A DNA stretch of 6,530 nt from an uncultured Oscillospiraceae bacterium (GTDB lineage: Bacteria; Bacillota_A; Clostridia; Oscillospirales; Oscillospiraceae). Every line of letters begins with the position of its first letter. Position 1 is the first letter of the stretch. The stretch is taken from contig CANRKN010000119.1 in NCBI GenBank assembly GCA_947631215.1, positions 1 through 6,530 on the forward strand, in the 5' to 3' direction. A model generated the notes under the pieces. That model was given only the letters and a program-made list of their open reading frames with translations, ran no database searches and was not told the DNA's origin. The position numbers were made by a program, and so were the translations under genes. Positions 1 through 4,951 of this stretch are shown here, piece after piece.

Positions 1-3
1 AGC

Positions 4-25
4 AGCCAGCAGTTTCCTGCTGGCT
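4..25 (+). terminator. Left-edge hairpin, possible terminator of an upstream gene
   Basis: The sequence AGCCAGCAG (4-12) is followed by a TTTC loop and its exact reverse complement CTGCTGGCT (17-25), giving a perfect 9-bp stem. A T-rich run (TTATTCTTTTTC, 37-48) follows about 11 nt later, so it is not a textbook intrinsic terminator, where the T-tract abuts the stem. It could end an upstream + strand transcript lying outside the window. It could also end a minus-strand transcript whose T-tract would lie beyond base 1. The structure is seen directly; the terminator role is inference. Confidence 0.45.
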
Positions 26-82
26 GGGATAAATCCTTATTCTTTTTCATTGTTCTCTTGACGGGTCGCAGTTCAAGTTCCC

Positions 83-127
83 GCCGGGCGGCTGCTGCTT
101 TTGCCAGAGGCGCGATTGTCGCCCGGC
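83..127. repeat. GC-rich inverted repeat upstream of the ADP-ribosylglycohydrolase gene
   Basis: GCCGGGCG at 83-90 is exactly repeated in inverse at 120-127 (CGCCCGGC). The pairing extends inward by a G-T and a C-G pair, giving about 10 bp enclosing a 25-nt interior. It lies 65-110 bases before the start codon at 192. It may form a stem in a leader RNA or be a chance result of high GC. No -10 element is evident between it and the gene, so I cannot place the gene's transcription start relative to it. Confidence 0.35.
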
Positions 128-191
128 AGGCGACCTGAAGGGCGGCGCTTTGGAGTATGCTTGACCCATCACATGACAGGAGGGTCGATTT

Positions 192-1007
192 ATGATCGGA
201 GCTATTATTGGAGATATCGTTGGATCGGTCTATGAGTTCAACAATATCAAGACGAAGGACTTTCCCTTTTTGACCGTTTGCAATTCCTATACGGACGACT
301 CGCTCATGACCATCGCGGTGGGCAGCGCGCTCATGAAGGCAAGCGGAACGGACGACCTGAAGGAGACGTTCGTCCGGGAGATGCGGCGGATCGCGAGGCT
401 GTATCCCTGCCCTATGGGGGGATATGGGGGCCGGTTTTATAACTGGCTCCATGCGGCCGACCCGCGGCCGTATCGGAGCTATGGCAACGGCTCGGCCATG
501 CGGGTGTCCCCCTGCGGGGAGACAGCCGCCACGCTGGAGGAGGCGCTGGCGCTGGCCAAGGCGTCCGCCGAGGTGACCCATGACCATCCCGACGGCATCG
601 CCGGGGCCCAGGCCACCGCAGCGGCGGTGTTCCTGGCGCGGGCCGGCAAGAGCAAAGAAGAGATCCGCCGGTATATCCAGGAGAACTTTTACTCGCTGGA
701 CATGACGGTGGACGGGCTCCGCCCCGGTTATATCTTCGATGTGAGCTGCAAGGGTTCGGTCCCGCCGGCCATAGTCGCTTTCCTGGAGTCCGCGGACTTT
801 GAGGACGCCATCCGCAATGCGGTCTCCCTGGGCGGGGACAGCGATACCATCGCGGCGATCACCGGCGCGGTGGCCTGGGCCTATTACGCACGGCAGGGCA
901 TGACCGAGAGGATGCTCGCGGTCAGGGAGCAGGCCATGAGCAGGCTGACCGGGGAACTGAGGGACATCGTACAGGCGTTTGAGAGCCGGATCAAAAATAT
1001 CCTGTGA
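192..1007 (+). CDS. ADP-ribosylglycohydrolase (DraG/ARH-type) family protein
   Basis: Predicted cytoplasmic hydrolase of 271 aa that removes ADP-ribose from a protein, nucleic acid or small-molecule acceptor using a binuclear Mg/Mn centre. Family motifs appear in order: GDIVGS near residues 7-12; the metal-site TDDS at 34-37; GNGSAMR at 98-104; THDHPDG at 129-135; and the C-terminal SLGGDSDTIAAITGA at 212-226, whose D216, D218 and T219 match the second metal-ligand cluster of DraG. The length fits compact bacterial members, and no extra domain or signal peptide is seen. An AGGAGGG ribosome site (178-184) sits 7 nt before the ATG, which fixes the start. No partner ADP-ribosyltransferase is in the window, so the substrate is unknown. 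The gene is separated from the downstream operon by 353 nt with its own strong promoter, so a functional link is not implied. The family call is firm; the biological target is not. Confidence 0.93.
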   Translation: MIGAIIGDIVGSVYEFNNIKTKDFPFLTVCNSYTDDSLMTIAVGSALMKASGTDDLKETFVREMRRIARLYPCPMGGYGGRFYNWLHAADPRPYRSYGNGSAMRVSPCGETAATLEEALALAKASAEVTHDHPDGIAGAQATAAAVFLARAGKSKEEIRRYIQENFYSLDMTVDGLRPGYIFDVSCKGSVPPAIVAFLESADFEDAIRNAVSLGGDSDTIAAITGAVAWAYYARQGMTERMLAVREQAMSRLTGELRDIVQAFESRIKNIL

Positions 1008-1086
1008 ACTATGTATAATCTTACGCATTATCGCGTTCTCTGCTATACTAAATTTGTATAATACTGTAAGCCAGGAAGTCAGACAG

Positions 1087-1119
1087 TTGAACAAAAAGGC
1101 GTCCCTTGAACAAAACGGC
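1087..1119 (+). repeat. Tandem TTGAACAAAA direct repeat, candidate regulator half-sites
   Basis: TTGAACAAAAAGGC (1087-1100) and TTGAACAAAACGGC (1106-1119) match at 13 of 14 positions and begin 19 bases apart, close to two helical turns. The core TGAACAAAA recurs at 1294-1302 at the operon start site, with a one-mismatch copy in inverted orientation at 1325-1333. The repetition is seen directly. Its reading as binding sites for an unlinked transcription factor is inference. Confidence 0.4.
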
Positions 1120-1167
1120 ACGCGGTTTATTACCTTATTGAGATTAGATTGATATGAGGATGGGGTT

Positions 1168-1269
1168 ATGCAAAAGCTGGTGTGTGATGTCTGCGGCGGA
1201 AAAATACAGATCCAGGCGGGCGGCCGGCATACGGAGAGTTTACCGGCGGTCATGGCTGTTCATGCTTGA
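1168..1269 (+). pseudogene. 33-codon zinc-ribbon gene remnant or small protein
   Basis: The frame reads ATG to TGA for 33 aa: it starts MQKLVCDVCGGKIQIQAGG and ends in an unremarkable tail, ESLPAVMAVHA. The opening, with C6 and C9 as a CxxC knuckle followed by GG, closely resembles the N-terminal zinc ribbon found on many clostridial proteins of unknown function. Those proteins carry a second CxxC about 10-20 residues later, and that knuckle is missing here. It therefore looks like the 5' stump of a larger gene cut off by deletion or recombination. A weak purine-rich ribosome site (AGGATGGGG, ending 2 nt before the ATG) is present. Its stop codon lies inside the -35 hexamer of the downstream promoter. 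A functional microprotein cannot be excluded. Confidence 0.45.
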
Positions 1270-1294
1270 CAAAGCATAGGCGCGATGTTATACT
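1266..1294 (+). promoter_or_regulatory. Strong sigma-70/SigA-type promoter of the transporter operon
   Basis: The -35 box TTGACA (1266-1271) is a perfect consensus match, the spacer is exactly 17 bp, and the -10 box TATACT (1289-1294) matches 5 of 6 positions. Initiation is predicted near 1301, leaving a leader of about 60 nt before the ATG at 1361. Such a strong core promoter suits an abundant binding protein and would normally need repression to be inducible; the dyad overlapping the start site is a candidate operator. Confidence 0.88.
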
Positions 1295-1333
1295 GAACAA
1301 AAATCCTGGAAAATTCAGGGTTAATTTAGTTCA
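1294..1333. promoter_or_regulatory. Nested dyad at the transcription start, candidate operator or leader hairpin
   Basis: An inner palindrome CCTGGAAAATTCAGG (1305-1319) has 4-bp GC-rich arms (CCTG/CAGG) plus an A-T pair. An outer imperfect inverted repeat, TGAACAAAAAT (1294-1304) against AATTTAGTTCA (1323-1333), pairs at 9 of 11 positions and is almost concentric with it. The element begins at the last base of the -10 box and covers the predicted start site. That is where a LacI/GalR-type or similar repressor would block initiation. It could equally fold as a 5' leader hairpin. The symmetry is seen; the role is inferred. Confidence 0.45.
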
Positions 1334-1347
1334 ATTTTATGAATCAC

Positions 1348-1353
1348 AGGAGG
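1348..1353 (+). promoter_or_regulatory. Ribosome binding site that decides the binding-protein start
   Basis: A perfect AGGAGG lies 1 nt before an in-frame ATG at 1355 and 7 nt before the ATG at 1361. Only the second spacing is workable, so translation should begin at 1361 with MKKLIAIALAL, a normal signal-peptide start. Confidence 0.85.
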
Positions 1354-1360
1354 CATGAAC

Positions 1361-2311
1361 ATGAAAAAACTCATCGCTATCGCCCTCGCGCTGGTCATGG
1401 TGTTCTCCCTGGGCGCCATCGCCTTCGCCGACGACGCCCCCGAGATCAAGGTCGGCATCGCGGCTCCCGACGTGACCCACGGCTGGGTCGCCGGCGTGGC
1501 CTACTATGCCGAGAAGTACTGCAAGGACAACGACCTGGATTACATGATCACCACCTCTTCCGACGCGGCTGAGATGACTACCGCCCTGGACGACCTGGTA
1601 GGCTGGGGCGCCACCGTCATCATCTCCTGGCCACAGTGGACCGGCATGGAGACCGCCATGCAGGACATCATCGACTCCGGCATCCCCGTAGTGAACTTCG
1701 ACGTGGATATCGACTGCGAGGGCATCTACAAGGTCACCGGCGACAACTATGACATGGGCTATCAGTGCGCCAAGTACATCACCGAGAAGGTGGGCGACGC
1801 CGCCTCCATCGCCGTGATGGACGTGCCCTCCTCCGGCTCCGTGTGCGAGCTGCGCAAGCAGGGCTTCTATGATTACCTGGAGGAGATCGGGTACGATCAG
1901 TCCAACATCTTTGAAGTGACTCTGGAGAGCTTCGCCCGCGACAAGGGCCTGGCCGGCATGGCCGATATCCTGGAGAGCCATGACAAGATCGACGCCGTCT
2001 TCTCCATGGACGACGAGACCTCCATGGGCGCCATCGGCGCCATCACCGACGCCGGCCGCACCGACATCAAGGCCATCACCGGCGGCGGCGGCTGCCAGGA
2101 GTACTTCAACATGATCGCCGACGAGCAGTACGCCGATCTGGGCCTGGCCTCCGCGCTGTACAGCCCGGCGATGGTCGAGGACGCCATCCAGACCGCCATC
2201 GACCTGCTCAACGGCGCTGAGGACATCGAGCCGGTCGTGGTCATCCCCACCACCATCGTGTCCGCCGACAACGTCGAGGAGTATCTGGACGCGGAGAACA
2301 CCGTCTACTAA
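1361..2311 (+). CDS. Sugar ABC transporter substrate-binding protein (RbsB-like, periplasmic-binding fold type 1)
   Basis: Extracytoplasmic receptor (316 aa) that captures a sugar or sugar-like ligand and delivers it to the ATPase/permease pair encoded next. Residues 1-23 form a signal peptide: MKK, a hydrophobic core at 4-21, and an AFA|DD signal peptidase I site after A23. There is no lipobox Cys. The mature part begins IKVGIAAPDVTHGWVAGVAYYAEK in type-1 fold style (PF13407-like), with an aromatic near the first strand (W42), NFDVDI at 112-117, GDNYDMG at 127-133, SMDDETSMGAIGAI at 215-228 and a conserved C-terminal hinge region. It is acidic and has five Cys (54, 119, 136, 162, 245). All three Arg codons are CGC whereas the next gene prefers CGG, consistent with high expression. 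It is first in the operon behind a consensus promoter and is followed by a stable stem-loop. The ligand is unknown: residues alone do not identify ribose, inositol or another sugar. Confidence 0.92.
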   Translation: MKKLIAIALALVMVFSLGAIAFADDAPEIKVGIAAPDVTHGWVAGVAYYAEKYCKDNDLDYMITTSSDAAEMTTALDDLVGWGATVIISWPQWTGMETAMQDIIDSGIPVVNFDVDIDCEGIYKVTGDNYDMGYQCAKYITEKVGDAASIAVMDVPSSGSVCELRKQGFYDYLEEIGYDQSNIFEVTLESFARDKGLAGMADILESHDKIDAVFSMDDETSMGAIGAITDAGRTDIKAITGGGGCQEYFNMIADEQYADLGLASALYSPAMVEDAIQTAIDLLNGAEDIEPVVVIPTTIVSADNVEEYLDAENTVY

Positions 2312-2331
2312 TACCGGACATACCCAACCAA

Positions 2332-2364
2332 AGCGGGCTATGGCTTTTATAGCCATAGCCCGTT
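2332..2364 (+). terminator. Intercistronic stem-loop between binding protein and ATPase genes
   Basis: CGGGCTATGGCT (2334-2345), a 5-nt loop TTTAT, and AGCCATAGCCCG (2351-2362) form a perfect 12-bp stem, extendable by a G-T and an A-T pair. No T-tract follows, so full termination is unlikely. In other ABC operons, hairpins at this position stop 3' exonucleases or terminate part of the transcripts, raising binding-protein mRNA over the membrane components. It begins about 20 nt after the stop codon at 2311 and ends about 33 nt before the next start. Confidence 0.75.
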
Positions 2365-2397
2365 CCAATATGTCTTATCAGAAAAGAGTGTGATCGC

Positions 2398-3912
2398 TTG
2401 AACATATCGATGGAAAAGATCAAAAAGTCCTTCGGCGCCAACGATGTGCTGCAGGACGTGGATTTTTCCCTGGGCACCGGTGAGATATGCGCGCTGCTGG
2501 GCGAAAACGGCGCGGGCAAGTCCACGCTGATGAACATCCTGGGCGGCGTGATCAGCGCCGACAGCGGCGCCATCCGCCTGGATGGAAAGCCCGTGCAGTT
2601 TTCCTCCCCCGTCCAGTCCCTGGACGCGGGCATCGGCTTTATCCACCAGGAGCTGAACCTCATCAACGACCTGACCATCTACGAGAACATGTTCATCACC
2701 CACCTGCCAAAAAAGGGCGCCTTCCTGGACGCCAAGGCCATGCAGGCCAAGACGGCGGAGCTCTTTGAGCGGATGAACATCGACCTGGACCCCCGGACCA
2801 TGGTGCGGGACCTGGACGCCTCCTACAAGCAGATCGTGGAGATCTGCCGGGCGCTGCTGCAAAACGCCTCCGTCATCATCATGGATGAGCCCACCACCTC
2901 CCTCACCGAGCCGGAGATCCAGCGGGTGTTCGCCATGATGCGGACCCTGAAGGACCAGGGCGTGGGCATCGTGTTCATCTCCCACAAGCTGGGGGAGGTC
3001 ATGGAGATATGCGACCGGTACACGGTCCTCCGGGACGGGAAGATGGTGGCCCAGGGGAAGGTATCCGAGACGGACACGAAAAAGCTGGCCGCCTACATGG
3101 TGGGCCACGAGGTCAGCACCGATGTGCTCGCCCGGGACGTCTCCCTGGGCGAAGAGGTGCTCCGGCTGGAGAGCCTGTCCGACGGAAAGCACTTCTTCGA
3201 TATCTCTCTCGCGGTCCACGCGGGGGAGGTGCTGGGCGTGACCGGCCTTCTGGGCGACGGGAGAAGCGAGCTGTTCCAGACCGTATTTGGGGCCGGCGAC
3301 GGCCGCTATACGGGCAGGATCCTCCTGGAGGGGAAGGAGGTCAATATCAAGTCCACCCACCAGGCCCTGGACCTGGGCATCGCGTACCTGCCCCGGAACC
3401 GGAAGGAGAACGCCATTCTCAAAGACATGTCCATTCTGGACAACGGCTCTATCGTCCACCTGCCCAAGCTGAAGAAAGGGCTTTTCATCGATGTGGACAG
3501 TCAGGAGAAGCTCTTTAAGGAGCAGGTGGAGAGCCTGCGCATCAAGATGGGCGACCGGCTGGACCTCATCACCAGCCTCTCCGGCGGCAACCAGCAGAAG
3601 GTGGTCCTGGCCAAGTGGCTCATGAGCGACCCGAAGGTGCTCATCCTGGATAACCCCACCCAGGGCGTGGACGTGGGTGCCAAGGAGGAGATATACGGCA
3701 TCATCCACCGCCTGGCGGACCAGGGGGTGGCCATCGTCGTGCTAAGCTCTGAGGCCCAGGAGATCATGCGGGTCTGCGACAGGAGCCTGGTGCTGTTCCA
3801 CGGCCGCCATGCCGGCGAGGTGGCGGGCGGAGATATGAACGAGCACAACATCATGTATCTTGCCACCGGCGGCAACACCAACGAAAAGTCGAGGGATGAA
3901 AATGGAAAATAA
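2398..3912 (+). CDS. Sugar ABC transporter ATP-binding protein, two fused domains (RbsA/MglA-like)
   Basis: Cytoplasmic ATPase (504 aa, normal family length) powering a CUT2-class importer; it carries two nucleotide-binding domains. Domain 1 (about 1-235) has Walker A GENGAGKST (35-43), Q-loop Q84, Walker B IIMDEPT with catalytic E164, and H-loop H196. Its signature is a divergent LDASYKQ (139-145) where relatives have an LSxxxQQ form. Domain 2 (about 250-490) has the degenerate Walker A GLLGDGRSE (283-291) usual for this class and a canonical LSGGNQQ (394-400). Its Walker B, however, reads LILDNPTQGVDVGAK with N419 in place of the catalytic Glu. One ATP site (domain 1 Walker motifs plus domain 2 signature) thus looks competent and the other looks inactive. 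The start is TTG at 2398, with a weak AAGAG 9 nt upstream; an ATG at 2410 is the alternative but lacks a ribosome site. The gene follows an 86-nt spacer with a stem-loop and overlaps the permease gene by 11 nt. Confidence 0.94.
   Translation: MNISMEKIKKSFGANDVLQDVDFSLGTGEICALLGENGAGKSTLMNILGGVISADSGAIRLDGKPVQFSSPVQSLDAGIGFIHQELNLINDLTIYENMFITHLPKKGAFLDAKAMQAKTAELFERMNIDLDPRTMVRDLDASYKQIVEICRALLQNASVIIMDEPTTSLTEPEIQRVFAMMRTLKDQGVGIVFISHKLGEVMEICDRYTVLRDGKMVAQGKVSETDTKKLAAYMVGHEVSTDVLARDVSLGEEVLRLESLSDGKHFFDISLAVHAGEVLGVTGLLGDGRSELFQTVFGAGDGRYTGRILLEGKEVNIKSTHQALDLGIAYLPRNRKENAILKDMSILDNGSIVHLPKLKKGLFIDVDSQEKLFKEQVESLRIKMGDRLDLITSLSGGNQQKVVLAKWLMSDPKVLILDNPTQGVDVGAKEEIYGIIHRLADQGVAIVVLSSEAQEIMRVCDRSLVLFHGRHAGEVAGGDMNEHNIMYLATGGNTNEKSRDENGK
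3891..3895 (+). promoter_or_regulatory. Ribosome binding site for the permease, inside the ATPase gene
   Basis: GAGGG ends 6 nt before the ATG at 3902. The frame is open back to an ATG at 3860 and also has an ATG at 3896, but 3896 abuts the GAGGG directly and I see no good ribosome site for 3860. The placement implies translational coupling with the ATPase gene. Confidence 0.65.
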
Positions 3913-4936
3913 GAAGAATACCGGCGCGATAGGCTGGTTCCGGGACAAGTGGTCCCACAACGCGATGTTCTCCACCATATTTGCCCTGGTGGTGATGCTG
4001 CTGATCCAGTGCGTGGTCATGTGGATCAACGCCGGCTCCTTCGGGGGCATGTTCGGCAAGATGGGCATGGCGTGGCTGAACATCATGCGCAACAATGTCT
4101 ACTCCGGTCTCATTGCCCTGGGCATGTGCTTCATCATCATCTCCGGCGGCATCGACCTGTCGGTGGGCTCCATGCTGTGCGCCCTGGGCGCCATCCTCAT
4201 GTACCTGCTGGACGAGGCCAACGGCCCCCTGGCCGCCATCGGCCTGACCGGTGTGCCGGCCTATATCATCGCGATCCTGGCGATCATCGTGCTGGGCTAC
4301 GGCTTCGGCTCCATCAACGGCGCGCTGGTGGCCTATGGAAAGCTGCCGCCCTTCATCGCCACCCTGGGCACCATGAAGATATTCCGCTCCGTCACCCAGC
4401 AGCTGACGAAGCAGTTCAACCCACAGGTCCCCGGCGGCTTCAAGCTCATCGCCTCCTTCAAGATCGGCGGCCAGGTGGTACTGCCCATCCTGTACTGGGT
4501 CGTCATCGTGGCGGTCATGCACATCATCTTCCGCAAGACCGCCTTCGGCCGCCAGACCATCGCCATCGGCTCCAACGAGCGGGCCGCCCGGCTCAGCGGC
4601 ATCAACGTCAGTAAGGTCAAGAGCCGCATCTACGCCCTGGGCGGCGTGATGGTGGCCATCGCCGCCGTCATCTACATCGCCCGCATCGGCTCCATGGACT
4701 TCGCCAACGCCGGCTCCGGCTATGAGATGGACGCCATCGCCGCCGTCATCGTGGGCGGCACGGCCATGTCCGGCGGCAAGGGCAGCCTTGTGGGGGCGTT
4801 CCTCGGCATGCTCATCATCAGCGTCATGAACAACATCCTCAACACCGTGGGCGTGCCCACGTTCCTGTGCGACGCGGTGAAGGGCGCCATCATCATCTTC
4901 GCGGTGCTCTTGCAGAAGAAAGATTCCAACGGCTGA
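3902..4936 (+). CDS. Sugar ABC transporter permease (RbsC-like, BPD_transp_2 family)
   Basis: Polytopic inner-membrane subunit (344 aa from this start) that forms the translocation channel with the preceding ATPase. Hydrophobic segments lie near residues 21-42, 66-82, 86-104, 118-138, 193-211, 242-260, 274-288, 296-315 and 324-337. CUT2 permease landmarks are clear: SGGIDLSVGSM (81-91), LPPFIATLGTMKIFR (148-162), FGRQTIAIGSNERAARLSGINV (215-236) and GYEMDAIAAVIVGGTAMSGGKGS (273-295). The cytoplasmic stretch at 211-241 is the likely ATPase contact. The N-terminus (MENKKNTGAIGWFRDKWSHN) is charged and short. The gene overlaps the end of the ATPase gene by 11 nt and is followed after 15 nt by a catabolic dehydrogenase, so import and metabolism are probably co-transcribed. 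A longer version starting at 3860 or 3896 is possible but less well supported. Confidence 0.93.
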   Translation: MENKKNTGAIGWFRDKWSHNAMFSTIFALVVMLLIQCVVMWINAGSFGGMFGKMGMAWLNIMRNNVYSGLIALGMCFIIISGGIDLSVGSMLCALGAILMYLLDEANGPLAAIGLTGVPAYIIAILAIIVLGYGFGSINGALVAYGKLPPFIATLGTMKIFRSVTQQLTKQFNPQVPGGFKLIASFKIGGQVVLPILYWVVIVAVMHIIFRKTAFGRQTIAIGSNERAARLSGINVSKVKSRIYALGGVMVAIAAVIYIARIGSMDFANAGSGYEMDAIAAVIVGGTAMSGGKGSLVGAFLGMLIISVMNNILNTVGVPTFLCDAVKGAIIIFAVLLQKKDSNG

Positions 4937-4951
4937 CAGGAGGAGACAAAC

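Larger units (their letters stand above)
1008..1360. other. Intergenic region with promoter, repeats and a gene remnant
   Basis: This 353-nt gap is visibly more A/T-rich than the flanking genes. It holds -10-like sequences at 1014-1019 (TATAAT), 1044-1049 (TATACT preceded by TGC, an extended -10 form) and 1057-1062 (TATAAT), none with a good -35. It also holds the direct repeat TTGAACAAAA (1087 and 1106), a short zinc-ribbon remnant (1168-1269), the strong operon promoter (1266-1294) and a dyad at the start site. I see no hairpin with a T-tract after the stop codon at 1007, so the upstream gene has no obvious terminator here. No tRNA or recognisable riboswitch fold is evident. Confidence 0.6.

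Noticed and set aside
1..50. Minus-strand start (MKKNKDLSQPAG) running off the left edge
   Set aside because: Only 16 codons are visible, the ribosome site is weak, and the stretch contains the perfect hairpin; kept as a possibility in a finding but not called as a gene.
61..90. tRNA T-arm-like GTTCAAGTTCCCG
   Set aside because: The flanking 5-nt segments (CGCAG and TCCCG) do not pair, and no acceptor or anticodon stem could be found around it.
1..138. Open + strand frame from the left edge to TGA at 136-138
   Set aside because: Forty-five codons of Ser/Arg/Ala-rich sequence with no recognisable family, running through both inverted repeats; more likely chance than the end of a gene.
1008..1167. 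TATAAT/TATACT-like boxes at 1014, 1044 and 1057 as promoters
   Set aside because: None has a credible -35 at 16-18 bp, and A/T-rich intergenic DNA gives such boxes easily.
1355..1360. ATG at 1355 as the binding-protein start
   Set aside because: It is only 1 nt from the AGGAGG; the ATG at 1361 has proper 7-nt spacing and gives a normal MKK signal-peptide start.
1337..2368. 343-codon minus-strand frame opposite the binding-protein gene
   Set aside because: Low-complexity Gly/Asp/His/Val translation antisense to a clear gene; it also runs through the intercistronic hairpin and the operon ribosome site.
2347..3708. 453-codon minus-strand frame opposite the ATPase gene
   Set aside because: Same composition signature (His, Leu, Val, Asp repeats), no domain recognised, and it is antisense to a motif-complete ATPase.
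3860..3901. Longer permease starts at 3860 and 3896
   Set aside because: The extra residues (MPPAATPTKSRGMK) do not resemble a permease N-terminus, and the GAGGG site is positioned for 3902.
3949..4614. Arg/His-rich + strand frame inside the permease gene
   Set aside because: Frame-shifted reading of the permease; the composition is typical of a GC-rich shadow.
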